From Dendrophyllia cribrosa (lineage: Eukaryota > Cnidaria > Anthozoa > Scleractinia > Dendrophylliidae), in NCBI GenBank assembly GCA_024195265.1, contig JAJLRJ010000007.1, forward strand, positions 33,289,242 to 33,353,241: DNA of 64,000 nucleotides, given 5' to 3'. Below are positions 11,084 to 18,996 of the stretch, piece by piece. Position 1 is the stretch's first letter. Every line of letters begins with the position of its first letter. The notes below the pieces were generated by a model. That model ran no database searches and was not told where the DNA came from. It saw only the letters and a program-made list of their open reading frames with translations. A program made the position numbers and the translations under genes.

Positions 11084-11490
11084 AGCGTGATGTGTTTTGG
11101 ATATGAAAAATCGGTGAAATCAGCGGTAAACGTGATTTGAACGTTTTTCGGGCTTCAAATACAATAAATACAAGGCAATGTTACATTAGGGAGTGAAAAA
11201 CTGATTCAAGAAATGTAAATTTGACTTAAAATTCAACAAATTATGTGACGAGGCTGCACAGTGAACTTCGAATCTATTAGCCCTCAAGCGATAAGAAAAC
11301 ATTTCATGACTTGTGCCCAGAGGCAAAGAGAAAAGTATATTTTTTTGCATTCTTCTTATATGACTTAGGTGTTTGCATCGCTAGCTTGAAAAGAGATGCG
11401 TAAATAGGTTCCAAATGATCTGTATTATCCCAAATTAACTGCCGTGTACCCAAATGTTAACTTTATACTAATTAGCAGTAGCTAAAAAAC

Positions 11491-11887
11491 CCGGGGGGGG
11501 GGGATTCTCCCATATATAAGCTATACGGGTATGTGCCGCTGGATGGGGTCGGGTTTTTGACCTTCTAGGTCTGAGATGGGATACTTTTTCCGTTCAATTT
11601 TCGAATTAAGTGTTTTGTCATTTTTTTTCCGGTACATTTTTCATCTGGAACCGTGCCTGTGGAAGTTTCACTCGATTCAATGAGCGTGTATGGGTTTGAC
11701 GCCTAATTCTGTCAATTTGTGTAAACAAACCCCTTTTTGTATAAAGAGCCTTTTACCATATTTAACTGTTTGGTCTGACATGGGGTAGCGAAAATAGAAA
11801 TTTTAGGTCTGAGATGGGGTAGAGGTTCTTAGGTCCCAGCGAAACACCCCCACCTAAAACATTGCGGAGTACCCCCCTCCCCCCGGG
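11491..11887. mobile_element. MITE with G-run termini, copy 2 (divergent)
   Basis: Same organisation as 10651-11083: it starts cccggggg...attctccc, shares atgtgccgctggat near the left end, and ends gagtacccccctccccccggg. The interior is diverged from copy 1, so the two are related subfamilies sharing termini. Confidence 0.65.
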
Positions 11888-12684
11888 CTAAACAACCGTA
11901 TTTATATTACCTAACAATTAATTACAATTATGTAAGCAAACTCCAACGTCTGATACCGGATGAATATTTTTAGATAAATCTTAACTTAAAGGGAGACTAC
12001 TTTGTAAAAGCCTGCAAGGGTTTCTTTAGTCTTCCTCCCAATTTTCATTTAATTATTAAAAATCTACCTGTATACATTTATTATTATGGGAATAAACTGT
12101 TACTGTGCCGTTTATCGACACGCGTTCATACAAACAAAGCAGAACAAAAGGTCCTGAAGATGACAACGCGAATTTCTTTTTGAGCAAAAATTCTGTCTTT
12201 GAGTCTATATTCTGAGGGATACTCAGTATATATTGTGAAGTTTAGAGAGTATATAGGCTGCAATTGGATAAATTAGAGAGCTGCTTACTTTCGAGTATTC
12301 GTCCAACGGGTATAAACTTTACTATTACTACCTGCGGCCGCATAAACAGCATTAATAAACGCATCCTTTCAGTAGAGCCGCAATGGACAGATTATCATTT
12401 CTTTTCACCATCATTAAAACCTGCCTTTTTTGGCCATGGACCACTTTACCGCTTGGTTTTATATGCTTCGTTTCTAACGGCTCAGTAGCCTGCGTGGCAA
12501 GCGTTCGAAGGGAAAGGGGGAGAATTGAGGCGCGCGAGAACACGAAGGGCGCGCGAGGAAGGGGGGAAGGGGTTTTGTGTGTCTTACCCTTGGTATCACT
12601 TGGAGTCTTATATCAATGCATTTGTCCCAAACAAAACAAAACAAAACAATCCTGGTTTATTTGGTGTAGATTCGTCTAAAACTA
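11888..12684. other. Intergenic sequence, nothing recognised
   Basis: AT-rich DNA with a GC-rich purine block near 12500-12575. No supported gene was found; overlapping short ORFs here have repeat-like translations. Confidence 0.35.
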
Positions 12685-13153
12685 TTTGTGCTCCTTATAG
12701 CCAAGGAAATAGTGTTTTTTGGTTCTGATGCGGGTAGTCAGTGTGTAGCGATGAGTTTAACAGCTATATTGTATAATTTTAGTCGCATGATAACATGTGC
12801 GTCAGATCTTGTTGAAATTACGAATTTTGGTAATGAGTTGTATACCTATCTTTCTAATTTAACACAAAAAGAATGCCTTATGTTAACTGAAGTTCCTGAT
12901 GTTGTTTGTACTGGGAGAGTTAACTTTCAATTTATTAGAGTATAGTGAAAGTTATTATGGAAATGTACATTATTTAAATGACAGTATAATAGCAGAGAGC
13001 TGTTTACCTTTGTTTGAGGCTTATGAATCGTTATTACGTGATAATTATAAGTCATTTATTTTGACAATAATAATTTATACAGTCGCTATTTTTGAGACAA
13101 GGGATGGTGTATTCAAAGTGTTTGATTCACAAAGTAGAGATCAGAATGAATGA
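12685..13153 (+). pseudogene. Possible viral-type (C76-like) cysteine peptidase remnant
   Basis: Two overlapping plus frames give a protein-like reading. The first has GSDAGSQCVAMSLTAILYNF, where a Gln-Cys pair leads a helix as in herpesvirus tegument-type deubiquitinases. The second ends with AIFETRDGVFKVFDSQSRD, resembling the Asp-His site of that fold but with Gln where His is expected. The frame changes near 12900-12945. The broken frame and the missing His make it a pseudogene. The family assignment is tentative. Confidence 0.4.
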
Positions 13154-13186
13154 ATGGTTCATGTGGGACGTGTGTATTGACTGAAG

Positions 13187-13525
13187 TTAGTTCTCTTGAA
13201 GAGTTCGAAGAGTTTGAAGTAAAAGGAGTGAAGATATCCTTAACAGCCCAATCATAGTACTCGCAGAGTTCTTGTTCGATTTAATGAATCCATATTTTAC
13301 GCCTGGTGGGTGGCACGAGGCGAAGTGTGTGTACTGAAAGGTCTCGGTCGGCTTGTAGTGAGTGTTGATATCCAAGATGGAATCTTTTGTGAATCTTTCC
13401 CCTTTAAACACTGTGGAAAGGTACACTGTGGTGTCGAGGAAAGTGATTTTGTTCTCTGATATTTTGGCAGTAAATTTGATAGTAGGGTGGAATTTGTTAG
13501 CTTGGTCATTCTGCCATGGTCCAGA
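13187..13525 (-). pseudogene. Penelope-like element RT fragment (C-terminal part)
   Basis: The reverse frame reads KFHPTIKFTAKISENKITFLDT, then GERFTKDSILDINTHYKPTE and FQYTHFASCHPPGVKYGFIK, a block characteristic of Penelope-like RTs after the catalytic motifs. No complete ORF remains. It abuts a plus-strand piece of the same family at 13535. Confidence 0.75.
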
Positions 13526-13534
13526 CCGGGTAAA

Positions 13535-13662
13535 CAGGACACCCCTCCCAGAGGGCACTTTTTTAGTCTCCCTAGACGCTACCAGTCTTTACACGAATGT
13601 TCCACAAGGGGGAGGGATAGACACACTATGCAGAGCATACGAGAATTTCTATCGACACTGAA
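13535..13662 (+). pseudogene. Penelope-like element RT fragment (N-terminal RT motif)
   Basis: The plus frame reads PEGTFLVSLDATSLYTNVPQ, the RT motif A region of Penelope-like elements, followed by CRAYENFY. It points towards the plus strand while the neighbouring fragment points the other way, so this is a head-to-head rearranged pair. Confidence 0.75.
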
Positions 13663-13990
13663 CACCCCCATCCCGACCCATTCCCTCAATCCACTGCCCT
13701 TCCCCAATCAGTAATTTTGTTGAGTGTACTATAATTTACTTAATAAGTATTGTAACCGTGTCCCATTATAGGTGGACGGGTTTTAGATTTTTAAAGGTAT
13801 TAACTCACCATTAATTTTTTTTTAGCTTTTGTTGTCATTGTTGTTACAGTGTAACGTAACAAGTCAGTTATATTTATACGGAATGTCAATCACAAAAGTT
13901 GTGCTTGCGCTTGCAAAGAACACCCAAAAACAATACAACACGCGGCCAGTTCAATATAAAAGCGATAAAATATGCTTTTAAAATAATAAC

Positions 13991-14024
<34 letters not shown>

Positions 14025-14163
14025 AGGGATATTCAGATAAATACCATAAAAAGTTAATTAATTAAACAACGGGGTGATCGTTTCAATTTATGCGAAATAA
14101 TTGGACGATATATTTGACTGTTTTGACGTGTTTGTTTCTAAAAATGAACGATGAAAAACTGAT
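13663..14163. other. AT-rich flank with GTTA microsatellite
   Basis: The only recognisable feature is a (gtta)n microsatellite at about 13992-14022. The stretch runs to the Polinton A target site. No gene was seen. Confidence 0.5.
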
Positions 14164-14169
14164 AACTGT
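14164..14169. repeat. Polinton A target-site duplication, left (AACTGT)
   Basis: The six bases aactgt directly precede the element's AGTAGATAGG terminus and recur at 33048-33053 directly after its TATCTACT end. A 6-bp duplication is the known signature of Polinton/Maverick integration. Confidence 0.92.
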
Positions 14170-14526
14170 AGTAGATAGGAAAGAAGGGTTCTGGCACACT
14201 CCTCGGCCGCCCCTTTTTAGCACAAATTATTATTCTTTCCACTTTTCCGCTACTTTTAGCACTAACTTTGAATTTGCACGCGCGCGCACGAAAATTGTTC
14301 CAAATTTACATATCCCGACTCATAAAAATCATTAAAATCATTGAAAAAAAGCTGCTAAATTTTCATCATTATCCACTTTTCTCTGCAAAAAATCAACGCA
14401 AATCCGTTAAAAATTCAAACAAAATCCATCTTATTAAAAAGAAGTCCCACAAAATTCATCAGAAATGAATTTTGTTTGACAAAGAGCGGCCGAGGAGTGC
14501 GCCAGAACCCTTCTTTCCTATCTACT
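14170..14526. repeat. Palindrome-ended terminal block (left)
   Basis: The outermost 357 bp are themselves bounded by inverted copies of the terminus. AGTAGATAGGAAAGAAGGGT opens the block at 14170, and its reverse complement closes it at 14526, with ~40 bp of similarity including cactcctcggccgc. The same block sits at the other end (32690-33047). Confidence 0.85.
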
Positions 14527-14987
14527 TGTGGTGGGTGAATGAGGGATAAAAGTTTTCTCCCAGCTTTGGAAAGAAAGGTTGACAAAATGAAATCCGGAGG
14601 TTGACAAAATGAAATCCGGAGGTTGACAAAATGAAATCCGGAGGTTGACAAAATGAAATTCAAAATGAAACCTTTTTGAATTTCATTTTATAAAATCATT
14701 TTCCAGATTTGAATAAAAAATAGTTTCATTTTGAATTTCATTTTGTAAACCTTTTTATTCCCTCAGCTTCGGGGAATAGAATGGTTTACAAATTCATTTT
14801 GGAAAGAAAGGTTTACAAATTCATTTTGGAAAGAAAGGTTTACAAATTCATTTTGGAAACCTTTGTTTACAAAATGGAATTCAAAATGAAACTATTTCAG
14901 AATGGAAAATGGAAAATGAAATTCAAAATGAAAACAAAAATAGTTTCATTTTGAATTTCATTTTGTCAACCTCCGGATTTCATTTTG
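14527..14987. repeat. Subterminal short-repeat array (left, outer)
   Basis: Tandem and inverted copies of short units such as ggttgacaaaatgaaatccg and ggtttacaaattcattttgg fill this stretch. They form many local hairpins. No gene was seen. The array is mirrored in the right terminal repeat. Confidence 0.8.
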
Positions 14988-15785
14988 TCAACCTTTCTTC
15001 CCCTGCTTCTTTTTGAATATAAGGCGATACCACAGGTCAGGTTCTGAGTAAATATCTTTTTGAACTTCAAAACGCCAACTCGCATAAATGTGATTTTCTA
15101 TAAAGTCATCCACAGGTGGAAAGATATAAATACCTAAACTCCTAAAGACAGGTCCTATCTGAAAACAATTTTCCACAATATGCCACGTTCCATTATAAAA
15201 ATCATATAACACAACTTTATCATCTTCGTGTGTGTCTACCTCCTCAAATTCATCCCCCAGAGTGAAGTCCTCGAAGTTTTCTTTCATTTTTTTCCATTGT
15301 TGTATATAAATGTTTGGTTTCTCTTCTGGGATATCAGTTGGTTTACATTCTGGGATATCAGCTGGTTTACATTCTGGGATATCAGTTGGTTTACATTCTG
15401 GGATATCAGCTGGTTTACATTCTGGGATATCAGCTGGTTTACATTCTGGGATATCAGTTGGTTTATTCTCCTTTGGAAATGGAAATGGAGATGGTTCTGT
15501 TTTCAAAAACTCTTTTAACTTTTCAATTATAAAATCCCATCTCTCTTGTGATAAGGGAGATATCTTTTCCTCTTGACTCTCCACCTTCTTCTTCTGTTTT
15601 AGTTTTTTGGGCACAACTTTTTCTATTTCCAGTTGGCGGCCATCTTTGAGGTGGAATTTTCTTTTTCCCTCTTTGAAAACCCGGCATAAATATTGTCTAG
15701 TCAATTGCATTTTGGGAGAAAGGGCAGATATTGATTTCTCTATAGCCACAATTTTTCCTGTATTTACATCAATTAAATTCCACAT
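14988..15785 (-). CDS. TIR-encoded 265-aa protein, left copy
   Basis: I do not recognise the family. The N-terminus (KSISALSPKMQLTRQYLCRV, then KEGKRKFHLKDGR) resembles a small helix-turn-helix of the kind found in viral or homing-endonuclease DNA-binding modules. A Lys/Glu-rich linker follows, then six copies of an 8-residue repeat KP(T/A)DIPEC near residues 107-155, then an acidic, aromatic C-terminal domain (YDFYNGTWHIVENCF). The gene points outward towards the terminus. An identical protein is encoded in the right repeat, so the element carries two copies. A role in recognising or regulating the element ends is inference. Confidence 0.75.
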   Translation of the reverse strand: MWNLIDVNTGKIVAIEKSISALSPKMQLTRQYLCRVFKEGKRKFHLKDGRQLEIEKVVPKKLKQKKKVESQEEKISPLSQERWDFIIEKLKEFLKTEPSPFPFPKENKPTDIPECKPADIPECKPADIPECKPTDIPECKPADIPECKPTDIPEEKPNIYIQQWKKMKENFEDFTLGDEFEEVDTHEDDKVVLYDFYNGTWHIVENCFQIGPVFRSLGIYIFPPVDDFIENHIYASWRFEVQKDIYSEPDLWYRLIFKKKQGKKG

Positions 15786-16233
15786 TTTAATTAGGAAACA
15801 AAAAAAGTTATTTTGTAAACTTTTGTTTACAAAAATGGAATTTGTAAACCTCCAGCTTTGGAAAGAAAGGTTTACAAAAATGAAATCAAAAACAAAACCT
15901 TTTTAGATTTCATTTTGAAAAATCAATTTTGAAATTCTATTCTAAAAAGGTTTTGTTTTTGATTTCATTTTGTAAACCTCCAGCTTTGTAAACCTCCAGC
16001 TTTGTAAACCTCCAGCTTTGGAAAGAAAGGTTTACAAAAATGAAATCAAAAACAAAACCTTTTTAGATTTCATTTTGAAAATCAATTTTATAATTTCATT
16101 TTTGTAAACCTTTCTTTCCAAAATTTCATTTTTGTAAACCTCCAGCTTTGGAAATTCCATTTTGGAAAGAAAGGTTTACAAAAATGAAATTTGCTTCATC
16201 AACCACTTTTTATCCTTTTGGAGGAGGAGGAGG
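15786..16233. repeat. Subterminal short-repeat array (left, inner)
   Basis: Iterated units (ggtttacaaaaatgaaat, taaacctccagctttg) occur in both orientations and run from the TIR-gene start to the inner TIR edge. They probably include the promoter of the outward TIR gene. No other coding signal was seen. Confidence 0.75.
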
Positions 16234-16294
16234 TAAAATTCATTTTTCCACAAGGGAGTGATATCTATTAAACATTTTAATTTTGTAACTCAAA

Positions 16295-16576
16295 ATGGAT
16301 GATGAAAGCGAGCGAAGCGACCTCACCTGCTCAGAGGATGAATCAATGAGCGAAGATGAAACCCCAACAACATCTGACGAGGAATTTATTGTCTCTGATT
16401 CAGAGATGGAAGAAGCAGAGCAAAATGAAGAAGAAGAAGACACAATAGAACTCCTCTTTGAATCATTCATCAATCTCCAAGAGGAACACAAGATTCTCAA
16501 AAATGAACTCCAAAGACAAAGTGATCTCCTCTGGGAAATCCACCGGGAATTGAAGGAAAGAGGTGTTATTTCATAA
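16295..16576 (+). CDS. Small acidic protein (93 aa), unknown
   Basis: This lies just inside the left TIR and is convergent with the integrase, whose stop is 18 bp away. The protein is strongly acidic (SEDESMSEDE, EEAEQNEEEED) with a short C-terminal amphipathic segment (FINLQEEHKILKNELQRQ) that could form a coiled coil. The clean ATG, consistent composition and position between TIR and integrase support a real gene. Function unknown. Confidence 0.6.
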   Translation: MDDESERSDLTCSEDESMSEDETPTTSDEEFIVSDSEMEEAEQNEEEEDTIELLFESFINLQEEHKILKNELQRQSDLLWEIHRELKERGVIS

Positions 16577-16593
16577 ATATGAATGTGAAACAT

Positions 16594-17568
16594 TCATATT
16601 TTCAAAGATAGCTTTTCCACATCACTCAGCGGAACCCAAGAATTGAATCCAACGGGATATCCTTTCCATTTAACCAAGGCTTTCTTTTTCTTCTTGTCCC
16701 GGCGAATAACCTTTTCAATGCGAAAAATATCTTGCGTTGTCCTTTGGAGTTCCGCCTCGTAAAATGATCCAGTTATTTTTTCTCCCAACAGATCGACTAA
16801 TTTATACGTCGGAGGATTTGTGTTTAAAATCTCATCAACGACAAATATCTCTTCGGTCCAGTTCGGGGTGAAACCTTTGTCGAATATCTTTCGTTTGTAT
16901 TTTGAAATTCGGACTTTATCGCCGATCTTTAATTTTGCTGGGTTGTGTTTTGCATAAATCATGTCTCCGAAAAGATTAGCGAAAACCTTTTTCTCATTTT
17001 TCCGTTCGCTAGCCTGCGCTGGGGTCATCCGAATGCTCGAATGAAAACGGTGATTATATTGATCCACTAACTCATCTAGTTTGTCAAAAAACACCGTATT
17101 ATTGTTAGCGCTAAACATCCGGAAGAGTTTCTCCTTCATTGTCTTGTTCCAACGTTCAACCACAGATGACTTTTCTTCGTTCTCTGTGGTATACAATTTT
17201 ATCCCATTCTTATTCAGGAGATCCTTCATAATTCCATTGAAAAATTCACTTCCTTTATCAGTCCAAAGCATCTTCGGTTTTCGCTCCCTGAATATGGATT
17301 GGAAAGCATCGGCCACTGTTTGTCCTCGCTTATCTTTCAGGGGGCGAATCCAACCGAACTTTGAGAAAACATCGATCACCATCAGGAGATATCTTATTCC
17401 TTTATTCCACTTCGAATATTTCCCCATCTCAACCAGATCAGCCGCCCAAATGTTGTCAACGCCATATGCAATAACTCTTCTCTTTGGAAATATTCTCCTG
17501 ATTGGCTGGTGAAGTTCATTTGCTAGATTTTGAGTCCAGCCTTCACTCAAAATCTTTTCCCGTTTTTT
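16594..17568 (-). CDS. Polinton integrase (rve domain plus chromodomain), likely made by -1 frameshift
   Basis: A retrovirus-type DDE integrase that inserts the element with a 6-bp stagger. Catalytic residues are Asp in IWAADLVEM, Asp in LWTDKGSEF and Glu in SSVVERWNK. An SH3-like segment follows (KIGDKVRISKYKR...FTPNWTEEIF), then a C-terminal chromodomain (IEKVIRRDKKKKKALVKWKG...FNSWVPL). The frame opens after a TGA at about 17600 and has no ATG before the first catalytic Asp; the apparent start at 17550 is TTG. It is in the -1 frame of the upstream PLA2 ORF, and an A_AAA_AAC site with a pseudoknot lies at 17568-17504. Expression as a PLA2-integrase fusion is the most economical reading. Start given is the slip site. 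Confidence 0.92.
   Translation of the reverse strand, partial: KKREKILSEGWTQNLANELHQPIRRIFPKRRVIAYGVDNIWAADLVEMGKYSKWNKGIRYLLMVIDVFSKFGWIRPLKDKRGQTVADAFQSIFRERKPKMLWTDKGSEFFNGIMKDLLNKNGIKLYTTENEEKSSVVERWNKTMKEKLFRMFSANNNTVFFDKLDELVDQYNHRFHSSIRMTPAQASERKNEKKVFANLFGDMIYAKHNPAKLKIGDKVRISKYKRKIFDKGFTPNWTEEIFVVDEILNTNPPTYKLVDLLGEKITGSFYEAELQRTTQDIFRIEKVIRRDKKKKKALVKWKGYPVGFNSWVPLSDVEKLSLKI
17504..17568 (-). promoter_or_regulatory. Predicted -1 ribosomal frameshift signal (PLA2 to integrase) with H-type pseudoknot
   Basis: Read on the minus strand: slippery heptamer A_AAA_AAC (17568-17562) in the PLA2 frame, 6-nt spacer GGGAAA, then stem 1 AGATTTTGAGT (17555-17545) pairing perfectly with ACTCAAAATCT (17535-17525). 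Loop bases GGCTGG (17541-17536) pair with downstream CCAGCC (17509-17504) to form a 6-bp stem 2. The PLA2 stop TGA lies inside stem 1 at 17549-17547. An 11-bp plus 6-bp pseudoknot at 6-nt spacing is close to the coronavirus IBV-type geometry. Confidence 0.8.
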
Positions 17569-18323
17569 TGGGCACCCAAACCAAGTTTTTGTTTTACATC
17601 AATGGTATTTCTCGCCAAAGCATGACCCCACTGTCTTTCTTTCCAGGGAATGGAATCCAAAGCGGCAACCATTTTCCTGTCTGCTTTATTTTTACATTTG
17701 CGTGGATTGATTTTCTTTGCGCAAACTGAATAATCCACATCATGTTGCGTAGCAACTGCGTCTGTTTTTCCTGTGGGTTGTTGCATAATTTCAAGAATCT
17801 TTCCAGTTTCATCAAATCTGACTTGCTTATCCAATGGGTTATAAGGACCAGTGAAGTTATGTCCGGGAAGAGTGAAACCGCTTCTCGGTTTGGGTAATTT
17901 CCCAATTAAAGCATGCACATCCAATCCTCTTCCATCCAAATCTGCTCGATCTGTTTTATATTTTCTGTTGGGTCGGATCGCCGTGGACAGTTGATTCAGC
18001 ATATCGGAAGAGGTTTTGGCAAGAAATGGTTTCATCTTGTCCAAAGCAAAATCCAATGCTTTTTTCTGAGTGTTTTTGTTTCGCAACAATTCACTGGCAC
18101 CATAACGACCCATTTCAACTGTTTTTTTACCGAGCCAGGGAAGAGCATGAGCAACGCCAGTCAATGCTAATTCACCAAAGCCCCCACCTTGTGAGGGCAG
18201 ACTCAGTTTCCCGAGGGCTTTGCCTTCACAAATCTTGTCTTTTTGATTCCACAGGAAGCGCAATGGCAAAACCACATCTTTCTTCCATTTTTTGCGGTCA
18301 TGGTTCCAGATGGCCCAACACAT
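17547..18323 (-). CDS. Parvovirus-type phospholipase A2 protein
   Basis: A 258-codon ORF with a PLA2 core: the calcium-loop-like NFTGPYNPLD (about residues 156-165), then the His-Asp pair in ATQHDVDY (194-195) and KNKADRKM. This is the arrangement of the parvovirus VP1 PLA2 domain, which opens endosomal membranes during entry. Upstream lies a Gly/hydrophobic segment (GGGFGELALTGVAHALPWLG) that may contact membranes. An internal ATG exists at 18323, but codons before about 18206 overlap the zinc-protein ORF and look non-native. A G_GGA_AAC signal at 18212 would feed ribosomes into this frame. Its end overlaps the integrase frame. Confidence 0.85.
   Translation of the reverse strand: MCWAIWNHDRKKWKKDVVLPLRFLWNQKDKICEGKALGKLSLPSQGGGFGELALTGVAHALPWLGKKTVEMGRYGASELLRNKNTQKKALDFALDKMKPFLAKTSSDMLNQLSTAIRPNRKYKTDRADLDGRGLDVHALIGKLPKPRSGFTLPGHNFTGPYNPLDKQVRFDETGKILEIMQQPTGKTDAVATQHDVDYSVCAKKINPRKCKNKADRKMVAALDSIPWKERQWGHALARNTIDVKQKLGLGAQKNGKRF
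18180..18212 (-). promoter_or_regulatory. Predicted -1 ribosomal frameshift signal (zinc protein to PLA2)
   Basis: On the minus strand, G_GGA_AAC (18212-18206) is in the frame of the upstream 52-aa ORF and is followed immediately by its TGA stop. After a 7-nt spacer (TGAGTCT) comes GCCCTCAC (18198-18191), a 3-nt loop AAG, then GTGGGGGC (18187-18180). This is an 8-bp stem with a single G-U pair. The same heptamer type is used at gag-pol/pro junctions of some retroviruses. The -1 frame after the slip is exactly the PLA2 frame. Confidence 0.8.
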
Positions 18324-18361
18324 TCAGTTTGTTTTTTCTCCTTCACGCAATATGACTTCAT
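18203..18361 (-). CDS. DUF5679-like small zinc protein (52 aa)
   Basis: It begins MKSYCVKEKKQTECV and contains AKNGRKM, then a Cys-rich C-x-C-x2-C (FCHCASCG) and IKKTRFVK. This matches the pattern of DUF5679-type zinc ribbons found in Polintons and large DNA viruses. Its ATG is 2 bp after the protease stop (TGA-aa-ATG), suggesting termination-reinitiation or a polycistronic arrangement. The stop codon directly follows a slippery heptamer, so a fraction of product probably carries the PLA2 domain. A homologue is at 53616-53780 in Polinton B. The family name is given from memory of the motif. Confidence 0.75.
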   Translation of the reverse strand: MKSYCVKEKKQTECVGPSGTMTAKNGRKMWFCHCASCGIKKTRFVKAKPSGN

Positions 18362-18363
18362 TT

Positions 18364-18996
18364 TCAATCGAAATATTCTTTTATGAATCTTTCATTTTGC
18401 GTCGTATCAGTCAAACTGAGAGGTTTGAGAATATCATAGAAATCTTTCCCCTGCGACCATTGATGGAGGAAGAAGAGGCAATAATACCCGCAAAGGACAC
18501 TGTTGATATTTTGATACTGACTACTGTTCCAGATTACCGGTTTGGAACTTTTGAATTCTTGTGGAAATCCCATTCCAAAAGAGTCAAAATACCACGTGAA
18601 TTTTTTCCCCGGAGCGCAACAAACCCAATGAGTTCCTGCATTTTCAAGTGAATCAAGATTGATGATGCAGGGGCTGTGTTTTTGGGGTATGACTTCATCC
18701 CTGGCGAAGATCCCTTTGAAATTGGGAATCCTCAGATATTCAATCCACTTCAACAGATCAATATTTGACAGCGGTTTAATTACAAATTTAGGCCTCACAA
18801 TATTGCCCCGAGAATTGGGATGTTGTTGAATGGGCTGTTCGTCCCTAACAGAAGTCCTTTGCCTTTTTTTGATTTTTTTTTCCCATTCCAACAGGGTTTC
18901 GTCCCCAGTTACCAATAAATGGGGGAGGAGGATACGCTCCCAATCTTGGAGCTCCTTTTCCTTTTGGTCGGCCAACGCGCGGCGCTCCTTTCCCAA
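18364..18996 (-). CDS. Adenain/Ulp1-like cysteine protease (capsid maturation)
   Basis: The catalytic set is visible: His in GTHWVC (about residue 123), Asp in WYFDSFG (138), Gln in NSSQYQ (160) and Cys in VLCGYYC (169). Polinton and adenovirus proteases of this type process capsid precursors. PLSNIDLLKWIEYL marks the N-terminal side of the domain. The open frame starts at a TTG (18996), and no in-frame ATG precedes the catalytic His. It overlaps the hydrophobic-protein ORF upstream in a different frame, so it is probably expressed by frameshifting from it. It ends 2 bp before the zinc-protein ATG. Confidence 0.9.
   Translation of the reverse strand: MGKERRALADQKEKELQDWERILLPHLLVTGDETLLEWEKKIKKRQRTSVRDEQPIQQHPNSRGNIVRPKFVIKPLSNIDLLKWIEYLRIPNFKGIFARDEVIPQKHSPCIINLDSLENAGTHWVCCAPGKKFTWYFDSFGMGFPQEFKSSKPVIWNSSQYQNINSVLCGYYCLFFLHQWSQGKDFYDILKPLSLTDTTQNERFIKEYFD

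Larger units (their letters stand above)
14170..16233. repeat. Polinton A left terminal inverted repeat (~2.1 kb)
   Basis: This matches the reverse complement of about 30880-33047. The match ends inward at a run of gga triplets just after atccttttgg. It holds a 265-aa ORF pointing outward and long arrays of short subterminal repeats built from ggaaagaaaggtt(g/t)acaaaa and tgaaatccggagg. The left arm is about 100 bp shorter than the right because repeat units differ in number. Confidence 0.93.

Noticed and set aside
15228..15576. Plus-strand ORFs with repeated GISVGLHS or YILGYQLV units
   Set aside because: They are antisense shadows of the octapeptide repeats in the TIR gene.
16594..17568. 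Integrase simply truncated and dead in Polinton A
   Set aside because: All three catalytic residues and the chromodomain are intact; only the AUG is missing, and a complete frameshift signal explains this.
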